A stretch of 64,000 nt of DNA, from contig NZ_LT632322.1 in NCBI RefSeq assembly GCF_900119705.1, positions 186,001 to 250,000 of the forward strand, given 5' to 3'. Shown here piece after piece: positions 8,347-17,300 of this stretch. The notes below the pieces were generated by a model. That model was not told the origin of the DNA, made no database searches, and saw only the letters and a list, made by a program, of their open reading frames with translations. Within the stretch, counting starts at the first letter, position 1. Every line of letters begins with the position of its first letter. This stretch comes from Murdochiella vaginalis (GTDB lineage Bacteria > Bacillota > Clostridia > Tissierellales > Peptoniphilaceae). The translations under genes were made by a program, and so were the position numbers.

Positions 8347-8446
8347 TCTTTCCTCCTATTACACGACACCACGCGATGGATCGATTCCAAAGCGGACGAA
8401 CACGCCGTCCTCACCATTCCACGTAGCCATTGACGCGAATATCTTA

Positions 8447-9340
8447 TCACATTCCAAAAAGCATATAAAGCAACAATAAGGCGGACAGGCCGATACGATA
8501 ATAGCCGAAGACCTTGAAGTCTTTTTTCTGCACATAGGCCATAAATTTCTGAATGACCACGTAGGCGACGATAAACGACAGTACAAAGCCCAGGAGGATC
8601 AACAGCCACTGTCCCAGGGTAAAGCCACCCAAGTTCTTGATCACTTTTAATAACGTTGCGCCCATCATCGACGGAATGGCCATGAAAAAGCTGAATTCGG
8701 CAGCGGCGACGCGCGAGCTTCCCAAAACCATCGCACCGATGATGGTAGCGGCGGAACGTGAAGTTCCCGGAACGAGAGCCAAACATTGGAACAGGCCAAT
8801 CATAAAAGCGGTCTGCAGGCTGAAGTCAAGCGGGTCCGCATACTGGGCGGTTTTGCGCTTTGCATTCCAGCTCTCGACAAAAATCATCACCACGCCGTAA
8901 AACAAAAGCGTGAAGGTCACCACGGGCATGGTCATGAGGTGCTCGTCAATCACATCGTCAAAGAGTATGCCCACAACCGCCGACGGAATGACCGCAACGA
9001 CGACACGCAACCAAAGTGCCATCGTGCGTGGATTCACATGCGTCACATTGTAGTAAAGGCGCGTCTGCTTGTTCCACTGTGCGTAACGCTTGGGCTTCTG
9101 CGCAAAACGGGGATCTTCACTATGCCAGGGATTCAGCCTTTTCCAGTAGATGACAATGACGGAAAGAATGGCGCCAAGCTGAATGATGATGTTAAAGGCA
9201 TTGGCAAAGCCCTGCGGGTCCAGTCCAATCCACTGATTCGCCAGAATCAGATGCCCGGTGGAGCTGATGGGCAAAAATTCCGTTACTCCTTCAATGATGG
9301 ATAACAGCGTAACCTTGATGATGTTTACAATGACGTCCAT
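8447..9340 (-). CDS. uppP: Undecaprenyl-diphosphatase (BacA/UppP)
   Basis: The 297-residue polytopic protein carries the two BacA signatures: EGVTEFLPISSTGHL near residue 17 and LVPGTSRSAATI near residue 193. It dephosphorylates undecaprenyl pyrophosphate on the outer membrane face, recycling the lipid carrier for cell-wall synthesis and giving bacitracin tolerance. AGGAGG precedes the ATG. Its start overlaps the end of the preceding thiolase gene by 16 bases, so translation is coupled. An insert of about 30 charged residues (near SEDPRFAQKPKRYAQW) between helices is longer than in E. coli BacA but known in Firmicutes. Confidence 0.95.
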   Translation of the reverse strand: MDVIVNIIKVTLLSIIEGVTEFLPISSTGHLILANQWIGLDPQGFANAFNIIIQLGAILSVIVIYWKRLNPWHSEDPRFAQKPKRYAQWNKQTRLYYNVTHVNPRTMALWLRVVVAVIPSAVVGILFDDVIDEHLMTMPVVTFTLLFYGVVMIFVESWNAKRKTAQYADPLDFSLQTAFMIGLFQCLALVPGTSRSAATIIGAMVLGSSRVAAAEFSFFMAIPSMMGATLLKVIKNLGGFTLGQWLLILLGFVLSFIVAYVVIQKFMAYVQKKDFKVFGYYRIGLSALLLLYMLFGM

Positions 9341-10410
9341 GCGTCCTCCTGATTATAATGTTCCAAAAAAGAATGTTTGTTTCCTGCCAGCGTGTAGCCC
9401 AAAATGGCGTCCAACGCGACATTTTCACCGCTGCGCAAAATGGATTTTTCCACATTGGGATTCAGCGTTTTCAGCGCTTCGATCAAAGCTTTGATGTTGC
9501 GCCGCTGCGAGTCGACCTTCTGCTGTGTCACGACACAGGCGCAGTCAAGGGGCTTGAGTCCTGCAAAATCACGCCATGCTATGATACTTTTCTCTTCCAC
9601 AAAGTACAAGGGGCGAATCAGCTCCATGCGATCAAAGTTTTTTGCCACAATCTTCGGCATCATATTCTTGTAATTAGCCGACCAGAGAACATTAAGCAAG
9701 GTCGTTTCAATCACGTCATTAAAGTGATGCCCCAGCGCCAGCTTATTGCAGCCGAGCTGTTTCGCGCGATCGTAGAGAAAGCCGCGGCGCATCCTCGCGC
9801 AGAGATAGCACGGTGCATCCGCAATTTCATCCGCCACCTGGAAAATATCCGAACGATAGATCGTCGCCGGAATGCCGAGCCAAGAGAGATTAAACAGCAA
9901 CCGCTCCCGATTCATGGGAGCATAGCCCGGATCCATGGCCAAATATTTTACAGTGAAAGGAATGGCGGAATAGCGCGCCAGCGATTCAAAAAGTTTCGCC
10001 AGCAACAGGCTATCCTTGCCGCCGGAAATCGCAACACCGACCACATCCCCCGGTTCCAGCATCTCGTAGGTTTTTAACGCTTTATGAAACTTGGATACCA
10101 GCCGCCCGCGATAGGTCGTTTGAATCGCATGTTCGATTTCTTTTTTGGGCTTGAGCGTTTCGCCAAAAAGGCGATACGTGTCGGGATACAGGCGTGCCAC
10201 CGCCTCTTCATGAGTTTCGCCCTCCTGGGGCACAACGGTTACGGTAAATTCTTCGGGCACCTCTTCCCGGCGCTTTGCCCAGAACGCCTGAATCTCAGAG
10301 GCGGCTTGCTCGTCTGTTTGCTTGCTTTCTTCCCGATCCGCTTCTTCTTTTTGTTTTGTCGCCTCTTCCAGATGTTGCAGGAAGAGCTTTTCGTTAAACA
10401 TTTCCGGCAT
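9325..10410 (-). CDS. TtcA-family PP-loop tRNA thiolation protein
   Basis: A PP-loop motif (VAISGGKDSLLLAKL near residue 127) identifies an ATP pyrophosphatase that adenylates a target base. Cys pairs in PCYLCARMRRG and the later CACV match the iron-sulfur-dependent TtcA/TtuA group that inserts sulfur into tRNA. The 361 residues include an unusual N-terminal extension of about 100 charged residues (Glu/Lys/Gln-rich, partly coiled coil) before the core. GGAGG precedes the ATG. The gene is 10 bases after rlmH and overlaps uppP, forming a tRNA/rRNA-modification and envelope operon. The modified base is not known here. Confidence 0.85.
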   Translation of the reverse strand: MPEMFNEKLFLQHLEEATKQKEEADREESKQTDEQAASEIQAFWAKRREEVPEEFTVTVVPQEGETHEEAVARLYPDTYRLFGETLKPKKEIEHAIQTTYRGRLVSKFHKALKTYEMLEPGDVVGVAISGGKDSLLLAKLFESLARYSAIPFTVKYLAMDPGYAPMNRERLLFNLSWLGIPATIYRSDIFQVADEIADAPCYLCARMRRGFLYDRAKQLGCNKLALGHHFNDVIETTLLNVLWSANYKNMMPKIVAKNFDRMELIRPLYFVEEKSIIAWRDFAGLKPLDCACVVTQQKVDSQRRNIKALIEALKTLNPNVEKSILRSGENVALDAILGYTLAGNKHSFLEHYNQEDAWTSL

Positions 10411-10420
10411 GGTTCCTCCG

Positions 10421-10897
10421 TTATTTATGATACGGCTCGTGATGCAAAATCCGAAAGCCGCGATAAATCTGTTCCAGTAAAATAACGCGCATGAGCGTAT
10501 GAGGGAAGGTCATGCGCGAAAAGGACAGCTGCTTCCCCAGGGCTTTGATCTTCGGCGCCAGCCCGTCACTTCCACCGATGAGAAACGTAATGGCCGATCC
10601 GCCCTCCACTGCCCAGCGGTCAAGCTGCGTTGCAAATGAAACGCTGTCCTGCTGTTTTCCTTCAATACAAAGAGAAACGATACAGCTCTGTTTGGGCAGC
10701 ACTTTCAGAATACGCTCCGCCTCTTTTTCCAGCGCCTGCTCGATTTCTTTTGCACTCGCTTTTTCCGGTCGTGGTTGTTCCGGAACTTCCACGATACGAA
10801 GCGTCGCATACGGACGCAGCCGTTTGCAGTATTCGGCAACCGCCTGCGCATAAAACGGCTCCTTCACCGTACCGACGGCAAGAATGGTGATATTCAT
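10421..10897 (-). CDS. rlmH: 23S rRNA pseudouridine-1915 N3-methyltransferase (RlmH)
   Basis: The 158-residue protein is the standard RlmH length and opens MNITILAVGTVKEPF. FLIGGSDGLAPKI near residue 100 is the SAM-binding trefoil-knot motif, and the end (RVILLEQIYRGFRILHHEPYHK) is the conserved SPOUT tail. It methylates the pseudouridine in helix 69 of 23S rRNA on assembled ribosomes. The start overlaps the walJ stop by four bases (ATGA). The pairing with walJ is common in Firmicutes. Confidence 0.96.
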   Translation of the reverse strand: MNITILAVGTVKEPFYAQAVAEYCKRLRPYATLRIVEVPEQPRPEKASAKEIEQALEKEAERILKVLPKQSCIVSLCIEGKQQDSVSFATQLDRWAVEGGSAITFLIGGSDGLAPKIKALGKQLSFSRMTFPHTLMRVILLEQIYRGFRILHHEPYHK

Positions 10898-11784
10898 CCC
10901 TGCGCTCCTTCGGCAAGGCCCGACAGTTGCGGCGCACCGGCTCTGTCGGCGTCCGGCTCCGCGATCTGCGCCTTGTCCGGCAAGCGTCCCGCCTTTCCGG
11001 CCGAGAAAAAGCCCGACGGGGCGGATCGTGGCGCAACAGACACGTGCACCTGGCTTCCCACGGCAAAGCCATTTTCTGTAAGCAACCGCGATACCGTGTG
11101 CAAGCAGCATTCCTCCGTATTGTTGTTGATGGACATGTGTGCCAAAAGAACCTGTTCCCCACGCCCTTCGAGCCACTCGCACAAGACCTCACCTGCTTGC
11201 CGATTGGAAAGATGCCCCACTTCCGAGGCAATGCGTTTTTTCGACCAGAACGAATACGGCCCGTGACGAAGCAACAGATCCTCGTAATTCGCTTCCAAAT
11301 AATAAATATCCGCTCCGCGCATCGCATTCATCATGTACGAGTCAACAATGCCGGTATCGGTCAAAACAGCGATTTTTTCTTCCCCGCAACGAATAGCATA
11401 CCCGACGGGGTCGGCACAGTCGTGATGGATGGGAACCGGCAAAATGGTCATATCCTGAATTTGGAAAGGCTGTTTATTGCGAAAGACGACATGATCGCGG
11501 TCGCGATGCCGTCCTACCTTCTTTTCCATCGCGCGCCACGTATTCTCATTGGCATAGATGGGAAGGTGATAGCGCCTGGTGAGCACGCCGAGGCCCGCAA
11601 TATGATCCGAATGCTCATGCGTCACCAAAATCGCATCCAGTTTTTTCGGATGCACGCCAGCCGCGCGCAACAACTGCTCTATTCGTTTTGCACTGTATCC
11701 GGCATCAATAAGAACGGTCGCATGGTCCGATTGGATCAATACGCTGTTTCCGCTTGAGCCGGACGCCAGAGAACATAGTCTCAT
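10894..11784 (-). CDS. walJ: MBL-fold hydrolase, WalJ/YycJ family
   Basis: The first 260 residues are a metallo-beta-lactamase fold: LASGSSGNSVLIQ at the start, the metal motif THEHSDH near residue 55, and later HHDCADPVGY, TDTG and LAHMSINNNT. WalJ proteins are single-strand-DNA exonuclease-like enzymes linked to replication and wall control. The last 30 or so residues are an Ala/Gly/Arg-rich tail that overlaps the rlmH start, and probably contributes little to function. The WalKR kinase and regulator genes that often precede walJ are not here; instead the accessory segment begins. Confidence 0.9.
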   Translation of the reverse strand: MRLCSLASGSSGNSVLIQSDHATVLIDAGYSAKRIEQLLRAAGVHPKKLDAILVTHEHSDHIAGLGVLTRRYHLPIYANENTWRAMEKKVGRHRDRDHVVFRNKQPFQIQDMTILPVPIHHDCADPVGYAIRCGEEKIAVLTDTGIVDSYMMNAMRGADIYYLEANYEDLLLRHGPYSFWSKKRIASEVGHLSNRQAGEVLCEWLEGRGEQVLLAHMSINNNTEECCLHTVSRLLTENGFAVGSQVHVSVAPRSAPSGFFSAGKAGRLPDKAQIAEPDADRAGAPQLSGLAEGAQG

Positions 11785-11854
11785 TCGTCCTTCTTTCTGC
11801 TTTGTAATATCGGAATCATTGTATCATACGGTGCAGCTATTCCCTTCAGCAAGT
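11785..11854. other. Short spacer upstream of walJ
   Basis: This AT-richer stretch separates walJ from the remnant of a DUF1016 gene and marks the left edge of the accessory segment. I see no complete gene. It should contain the leftward promoter of the walJ-rlmH-uppP operon, but I could not fix a convincing -35/-10 pair. Confidence 0.4.
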
Positions 11855-12046
11855 TTATTTCAGTTCCTTTTCATTCTCTTCTATACTCGGTAAAGTGCAC
11901 TTAAAAGGCTCAGGAATTACGTTCGTCAGTTGATATTCTGAGATCCCGATAGGCGCTTTGCTGCTCTCAGAGGCATACTTCGCCAACACATTATCTTTGG
12001 TTTTGTAAATTAATGTCGATGGTTCGAAGCTATTAGTCTCTATCAG
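11855..12046 (-). pseudogene. C-terminal remnant of a DUF1016/YhcG-type PDDEXK nuclease
   Basis: About 63 codons are open, with a stop codon immediately upstream and no start. The translation includes YKTKDNVLAKYA, then a segment ending in YQLTNVIPEP and LPSIEENEKELK before the stop. This matches the end of DUF1016 (YhcG) proteins, in which a lysine-rich strand, an A/S-rich turn, YQL and LPT-EE motifs close the nuclease domain. YhcG-type proteins are phage-defence or restriction-associated. The rest of the gene is missing, replaced at about 12047 by the terminator of the sugar operon. Confidence 0.7.
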
Positions 12047-12049
12047 TCA

Positions 12050-12097
12050 CAAAAGCCCCGAGCGTTTTCCAATTGGGAACACGTTCGGAGCTTTTGC
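12050..12097. terminator. Long imperfect hairpin, terminator of the sugar operon
   Basis: Arms of about 22 bases (CAAAAGCCCCGAGCG... and ...CGTTCGGAGCTTTTG) with three or four mismatches enclose an AATTGG-like loop. Each strand ends in TTTTG. It lies about 120 bases beyond the stop of the leftward ABC permease, the right place to end that operon. The bases between the hairpin and the permease stop (12098-12219) hold nothing recognisable. Confidence 0.65.
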
Positions 12098-12219
12098 ATA
12101 TGACCTAAATTACATCCTGTCGCTACTTATAGTAGAACTTAAATGTTCAAAAATATCAACGCCCTTAAAATAATTTGTCAGTCTGAGATTTTCACTATAT
12201 TCTGATGTCAGTTTAATTG

Positions 12220-13185
12220 CTATCGTTTTTTTATTCGAAGGCCGTTGCCTTTTAACGTCAAATCAAGAACAACCGCTATGACAAGCACAGCCCCCTCGAC
12301 GACGAACTGATAGACTGTTCCAATGCCCAACAGGTTCATACCATTGGAAAGATTACCGAGAATCAACGCGCCAATCAGCGTCCCGATCAGCGAGCCCTGA
12401 CCGCCTAACAAACTTGTTCCTCCAAGGATAATCGCAACGATGATTTCAAACTCAATTCCGGAAGTACTGAGGTTGGGGTCGCCAGAATTGATACGTGAGG
12501 ACATCAGAATGCCGACGAATGCAGACATGAGTGCCGTTAGAATATAAAGCGTGCAACGTACTGTGTTGACCTTAATGCCCGACAGACGCGCCGTTTCGAT
12601 GTTGCCTCCAATCGCGTAGGCATATTTCCCAAGCAAGGTACGGTTCAAGAGAATATAATATACCACAAAAACTACTACAGCGATTACCAGCATTAGCGGA
12701 AACGGCCCCACATAGCGGTTAACCCATCCGAAATTGTCAGGAAGTCCCTGCACAATCGCATAACTGTTGCTGATTGCATACGCTAGGCCCTTGGTGATAT
12801 ACCATGTTCCCAGCGTTGCGATCATTGGAGGCACGTTTGCCATCACAACCAGAAGACCGCTGAACGATCCTGCAGCGACGCCAATAAGAAGCGATAGTAG
12901 TGCAGCTGGCACAATACTAACGCCAGAAACGCAAAGCTTAGCGAAAACAACAGAAGTTAATGCGATCACCCCCGCAGGAGATAGATCCATTCCACCAGAA
13001 ATCATCAACATCGTCGCCGCACAGGCAATTATGATTAGCGTACTCTCCTGACGTACAATGTTGATTAGGTTGCTAAATGTAAAATATTTATCGCTAATAC
13101 ATGAAAGGATAACCATAATCAACACCAAAATTAAGAACGTCACCATGCGTTGCTTCATTTGTGTATTTGTTTTAAGCTTTTTCAT
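12220..13185 (-). CDS. Sugar ABC importer permease (RbsC family)
   Basis: The 321-residue protein has eight to ten hydrophobic segments and the RbsC/BPD_transp_2 pattern. MLMISGGMDLSPAGVIAL near residue 60 and GGTSLLGGQGSLIGTLIGA near residue 255 are the family's conserved loops facing the ATPase. It forms the membrane channel of a ribose/galactose-type importer. Its start overlaps the ATPase gene by 14 bases. A single permease gene suggests a homodimer. Substrate cannot be read from this subunit. Confidence 0.92.
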   Translation of the reverse strand: MKKLKTNTQMKQRMVTFLILVLIMVILSCISDKYFTFSNLINIVRQESTLIIIACAATMLMISGGMDLSPAGVIALTSVVFAKLCVSGVSIVPAALLSLLIGVAAGSFSGLLVVMANVPPMIATLGTWYITKGLAYAISNSYAIVQGLPDNFGWVNRYVGPFPLMLVIAVVVFVVYYILLNRTLLGKYAYAIGGNIETARLSGIKVNTVRCTLYILTALMSAFVGILMSSRINSGDPNLSTSGIEFEIIVAIILGGTSLLGGQGSLIGTLIGALILGNLSNGMNLLGIGTVYQFVVEGAVLVIAVVLDLTLKGNGLRIKKR

Positions 13186-14677
13186 CGGTATTTACTCCCA
13201 TAGCGTATAGCATCACACGTTCTTCCGTTAGCTCATCACTTGTTAGGATTTTCGCGACATGGCCGTCTCGCATAACTACAATCCGGTTGCTGAGATTAAT
13301 GATCTCAATCAAGTCAGACGAAACCACAATTACCCCCATTCCCTGCCGCGCAAGGCGGTTAATCAATTGATAGATATCCGCCTTTGCCCCAACATCAATT
13401 CCCTGCGTCGGTTCATCTAGCAAAAGAACCCGCGGTGAAATAGACAACCATTTTGAAACAACGACCTTTTGCTGATTCCCACCAGAGAGGTTTCCTACCT
13501 CCTGCATCGCAGACGGCGTTTTAATGCGTAGGTCGTCGATATAGTGCCGAGTAATTGCGTCGTCATCCGCCTTCTTCAGAAATCCGTATTTTGCATTTAG
13601 CTGTGAATACAATAAGGTGATATTATCCTTTACAGTCAGACAGCTTACGATCCCCTGTCGTTTCCGATCCTCTGGTAGCAGCCCAATGCCGCTCCGGATC
13701 GCATCCATCGGTGAGGATAAAGACAGTTCATTTTCTTCCAGAACGATCTTACCTCCGTACAGCTTATCCGCTGCGAATATCGCGCGCAAAACCTCTGTGC
13801 GCCCGGAACCGACAAGGCCAGCAAGCCCGATCACCTCTCCCTCATGCAGTGCAAAGCTTACGCCGTCAATTTTCTCTGTGGTTAAATTTTCGACTCGTAG
13901 TAATTCTTTGCCGATCGGACGATGCTTATTTGGATATACATCACCAAGCTCACGGCCAACCATCTTTACGATCAGTTGCTGAGGATTGATAGATGACAAG
14001 TCCCACGTTCCGACATATCCTCCATCTTTAAGTACCGTAACCCGATCGCCGATACGGTAAATCTCCTCCATTCGATGCGAGATATATACCACCGTAATAC
14101 CACTGTCGCGCAGGCTACATATGATCTGAAACAGTGTGTGAACCTCCTGCTCATTCAGCATTGCTGTCGGCTCGTCAAGAACGATCAACCTTGCCTTTTT
14201 TGATAGTGCCTTTGCGATCATTACCATTTGCTTTTGCGCAATGGAAAGTGTTTCCATCAACGCAGTTGGCTCAATCTCCAGCCCAACCTGATTTAGAAAC
14301 GGGCGAACAAACTCAATGTTTTTCTTTTGCTGATTGAATCCGCATCTGCTGTTCTCCGCGCCAAGAACAATGTTGTCCGCAATGGAGAGTTTGTCCACAT
14401 TGGTCACATCCTGGTAAACAACAGCTATTCCTTTTGCAGCAGCCTGAGCTGGCGTTTCGATCCGGACAGGCTGTCCATCTATTCGAAGCTCCCCGTTGTC
14501 AATGCTGTATGCTCCGCAAAGGATCTTAATCAGTGTCGATTTTCCCGCTCCATTTTCACCAACGAGGCAATGTACCTCCCCCTCACGAACAGAGAACGAT
14601 ACGTCTTTCAAGGCAACGACCGGCCCAAACTGTTTGCGAACACGATAAAATTCCAATAAAACAGGGCCATTCATCAT
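13172..14677 (-). CDS. Sugar ABC importer ATPase, two-domain (RbsA family)
   Basis: The 501-residue protein contains two ABC cassettes. The first has Walker A GENGAGKST near residue 41 and LDEPTAML. The second has a degenerate P-loop region GLVGSGRTE, signature NLSGGNQQKV and LDEPTQGID. A weakened P-loop in the second half is normal for RbsA/MglA. It powers the adjacent permease. The ribosome site for the first ATG is weak. The gene lies downstream of a strong hairpin that follows the binding-protein gene, which may lower its expression relative to the binding protein. Confidence 0.93.
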   Translation of the reverse strand: MMNGPVLLEFYRVRKQFGPVVALKDVSFSVREGEVHCLVGENGAGKSTLIKILCGAYSIDNGELRIDGQPVRIETPAQAAAKGIAVVYQDVTNVDKLSIADNIVLGAENSRCGFNQQKKNIEFVRPFLNQVGLEIEPTALMETLSIAQKQMVMIAKALSKKARLIVLDEPTAMLNEQEVHTLFQIICSLRDSGITVVYISHRMEEIYRIGDRVTVLKDGGYVGTWDLSSINPQQLIVKMVGRELGDVYPNKHRPIGKELLRVENLTTEKIDGVSFALHEGEVIGLAGLVGSGRTEVLRAIFAADKLYGGKIVLEENELSLSSPMDAIRSGIGLLPEDRKRQGIVSCLTVKDNITLLYSQLNAKYGFLKKADDDAITRHYIDDLRIKTPSAMQEVGNLSGGNQQKVVVSKWLSISPRVLLLDEPTQGIDVGAKADIYQLINRLARQGMGVIVVSSDLIEIINLSNRIVVMRDGHVAKILTSDELTEERVMLYAMGVNTDEKA

Positions 14678-14835
14678 AAATATCGGAGCATTTTCTCCGC
14701 CACCTAAGAATTAATATAGAAACGTCACTACCTGAGCAGTGTCCGTACGACGAAAGCACTACAATATAACCGCATAACGCAGAGCACTTGCATTTTTTGC
14801 AACTCAGATGAGATCCACATATTCGAGTAGCAGAG

Positions 14836-14872
14836 AGCAGTCCGAAGCGAACGCAGATCGCTTCGGACTGCT
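14836..14872 (-). other. Stable hairpin between binding-protein and ATPase genes
   Basis: Perfect 15-base arms AGCAGTCCGAAGCGA and TCGCTTCGGACTGCT enclose a seven-base loop. There is no T-run, so it is unlikely to terminate transcription fully. Its position, just after the binding-protein stop and before the ATPase, is where many ABC operons carry a structure that protects the upstream mRNA so that the binding protein is made in excess. The rest of 14678-14891 shows no gene. Confidence 0.7.
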
Positions 14873-14891
14873 AAATGGGATAACTCGTATA

Positions 14892-15905
14892 TTACTCAAA
14901 GTTCTCTTTGACCCAAGAATCTGCCGTCTCCTTTGTGACCGAAATGATCTCAAGAGACTGCGGAGAATCCGTTTTTGCAGAAATCTCTCCGCGAATAACT
15001 CGCATTACAAGATCCCATGCCGTCTCGGCCATAATGCGCGGAGAGTTGCCCGCAACCGCCTTCAGAGCAGAATCTGGATTCTTCAGCTCTGCGCAATCGG
15101 CCTCTGTTCCGTCAACGCTGGCAACAAGAGAATCTGCAGATGTGCCGCGATTGATCTCACGCAGTGCATCCAGAGCACCGAGTGCGCTGTCGGCGTTTAT
15201 TCCAAACACCACGTTAATTTCAGGATGTGCCTGCAGCATATCCTCGCAGGCTGCCAGAGATAACGATCGTGAACCACCGCCATCCACAGATTGAACGACT
15301 TCAAAATCTGGGTAGACGGAACGAAAACCCTCCATAAAGCCGTCAACGCGCAATTTGCAAACCGGCGCAGCGTACAAGTCAACTGCACCGCCGATAGGCT
15401 TCATATCTGGATGATTTTCTTTCCAATACTTCGCCGCTGCAGTACCAGCGACTCGGCCAAACTCGGAATGATCTGTAACGACCCGCGGGCATTCCACACC
15501 CTCTGGGCTGATGTTATAGGTCACGACAGGAATTCCCGCGTCCTGGAGCGTTTTAACATGGACACCTAGAGTTGAACCCTCCAAACCGCAAGTAATAACT
15601 CCATCCGGTTTCATGGCGACGATATCGTCGATAACATTAGCAAACGTCGTAACGTCGTTGTTCAGATCCATGATCGTCAGATCGACGTTTGCTTCCTTTG
15701 CAAGTCGCTCAAAAGTGTGTTCAACATTGGACCAGAAGTTAATCTGTTGGGACTGGATGGTAGCAACAATGCGCAAGCGCTTTTCTCCGCCGGTACTCGT
15801 CTCGGACTCTTTCTGCGTATCCTTGCTCCCGCTCGGTGCGGAACCACAGGCAGCCATTCCCAAGAGCAGGCAGACGCAAAGCAAAAAAGTAATCAGTTTT
15901 TTCAT
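14892..15905 (-). CDS. Sugar-binding lipoprotein of ABC importer (periplasmic-binding-protein type 1)
   Basis: A 20-residue signal ends in lipobox LGMAAC, so the mature protein is lipid-anchored at Cys20. A Ser/Thr/Glu linker precedes a PBP1-like domain with ATIQSQQINFWSNVEHTFERLA at its start, resembling RbsB/XylF binding proteins. Conserved segments include DGVITCGLEGSTLG, VVTYNISPEG and VFGINADSALGALDAL. It delivers a sugar or cyclitol to the permease. GAAAGGATGAG precedes the ATG; the preceding FAD-oxidoreductase stops only a few bases upstream. The ligand is unknown. Confidence 0.92.
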   Translation of the reverse strand: MKKLITFLLCVCLLLGMAACGSAPSGSKDTQKESETSTGGEKRLRIVATIQSQQINFWSNVEHTFERLAKEANVDLTIMDLNNDVTTFANVIDDIVAMKPDGVITCGLEGSTLGVHVKTLQDAGIPVVTYNISPEGVECPRVVTDHSEFGRVAGTAAAKYWKENHPDMKPIGGAVDLYAAPVCKLRVDGFMEGFRSVYPDFEVVQSVDGGGSRSLSLAACEDMLQAHPEINVVFGINADSALGALDALREINRGTSADSLVASVDGTEADCAELKNPDSALKAVAGNSPRIMAETAWDLVMRVIRGEISAKTDSPQSLEIISVTKETADSWVKENFE

Positions 15906-15911
15906 TTTATC

Positions 15912-17300
15912 TCATCCTTTCAGTTTCCCATTTTCGTCAAGTTTGAATTCGCGTTTGGGATAAACATAGTATTTCTCAACTGTAGGAACCGGCTCCGGAT
16001 CAAGAAGTACGCCATTTTTCACGAGAGTCTTCTGAAGCTTTCCAATGTCCACATGACGGGCATTTACGTCTTCTTGGATGCTGAGCGCAGAGGCTGTGCC
16101 GGCGGCTTCGCCGGTTGCCATGGAAATTGCGGAGCATAAGATGGAACTCGATGCATCACTCTCTGCGGAAACGCATTTTCCCCCAACCAAAAGGTTTTCA
16201 ACAGGCGATTTGGGAACGACTACGCCAAACGGTACGCCGTAGTATTCGCCGGGTGTCAGATAGTACAGGAAATTCTGTCCCCCCATCTCGGGACTATGAA
16301 GATCAATACCGTAGGCGGTGATGGCAATACGGTCGTCCGGCATCTGACGCTTAAGGATCATTTCCTGCGTCATGCTTTTTTCACCAACCAGTGACGGCTG
16401 CGCAAGTGAGCCAAGCGTTGGCGCTGTATCGATAATATATGCGTCTTCAAAGCCGATCCAGTGTTCCTTCAGGTATTGCAGAACTTCCTGGCACTGGCTT
16501 CGGCATTCAATCGTTCCCTTTGTATAATCCTCCGCACTGTTATCACTGCCGATATAGCGGGTCATCTCCACACGAAATTCTCCTTCTCGGAGCAGCGGGA
16601 AGAAATTCACCGCACCGTAAGGAATCTCGTTTACATTCGGTTTGTAGGACGGAACAACATTCTTGACGTTTCCCACCCGAAACATCAACGTCATAGAACC
16701 CTTGCTTCCGACACCACTGCATTCCGCACCCGCCATTTGTGCGACAGCAGCAGTACCAGTACAGTCGACGACACGCTTTGCTAAAATGACTTGACGTCCA
16801 GAGCGATTTTCGATTACACCGCCGATAACCTTGTTACCTTCCTTCAGAACTTCGGTAAATTGTGTGTAAAAATATACCTTCACTCCGTATTTTGCCATCA
16901 ACTCATCGGCAGAGAGTTTAAACGCCTCGGGGTCCCACGGAGTGATTTGTAGATCGTTCTCACAGCGAGAAGTATCGAACGGATAATATTTATTTGAGCG
17001 GATTAAATCATATCCACGAATTGCGCCGCCTTTTTCGACCATGCGAGTGACCAGCTTGTCAAAAACGCCCTTGATCAGGATCTTGTCACCTGAGATCGCT
17101 ACACCAGCCTCGCAGTTCGTGACATAACCATTCGTTAGCAAACCGCCAAGCGCGCCGAAGTACTCCACAAGTGCGACCGAGGCTCCGCACTGTGCGGCCC
17201 CGATAGACGCTCCAATTCCCGCCGCTCCTCCGCCTACGACCAGTACATCAACCTCAGCGATCACAGGACAGTTTTTTGCAGGAATATTTACTGTTTTCAT
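15912..17300 (-). CDS. FAD-dependent oxidoreductase (PF12831-type) in sugar locus
   Basis: A Rossmann FAD motif is clear: DVLVVGGGAAGIGASIGAA at residues 18-36, then GALGGLLTNG, and CTGTAAVAQMAGAE near residue 180. The C-terminal FAD segment reads LLVGGKCVSAESDASSSIL near residue 390. The length (462) fits the FAD_oxidored group, whose members oxidise or epimerise diverse small molecules and are often tied to sugar loci. AAGGAGG lies before the ATG. It is followed at once by the binding-protein gene, so it probably acts early on the imported sugar. The reaction is not known. Confidence 0.85.
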   Translation of the reverse strand: MKTVNIPAKNCPVIAEVDVLVVGGGAAGIGASIGAAQCGASVALVEYFGALGGLLTNGYVTNCEAGVAISGDKILIKGVFDKLVTRMVEKGGAIRGYDLIRSNKYYPFDTSRCENDLQITPWDPEAFKLSADELMAKYGVKVYFYTQFTEVLKEGNKVIGGVIENRSGRQVILAKRVVDCTGTAAVAQMAGAECSGVGSKGSMTLMFRVGNVKNVVPSYKPNVNEIPYGAVNFFPLLREGEFRVEMTRYIGSDNSAEDYTKGTIECRSQCQEVLQYLKEHWIGFEDAYIIDTAPTLGSLAQPSLVGEKSMTQEMILKRQMPDDRIAITAYGIDLHSPEMGGQNFLYYLTPGEYYGVPFGVVVPKSPVENLLVGGKCVSAESDASSSILCSAISMATGEAAGTASALSIQEDVNARHVDIGKLQKTLVKNGVLLDPEPVPTVEKYYVYPKREFKLDENGKLKG

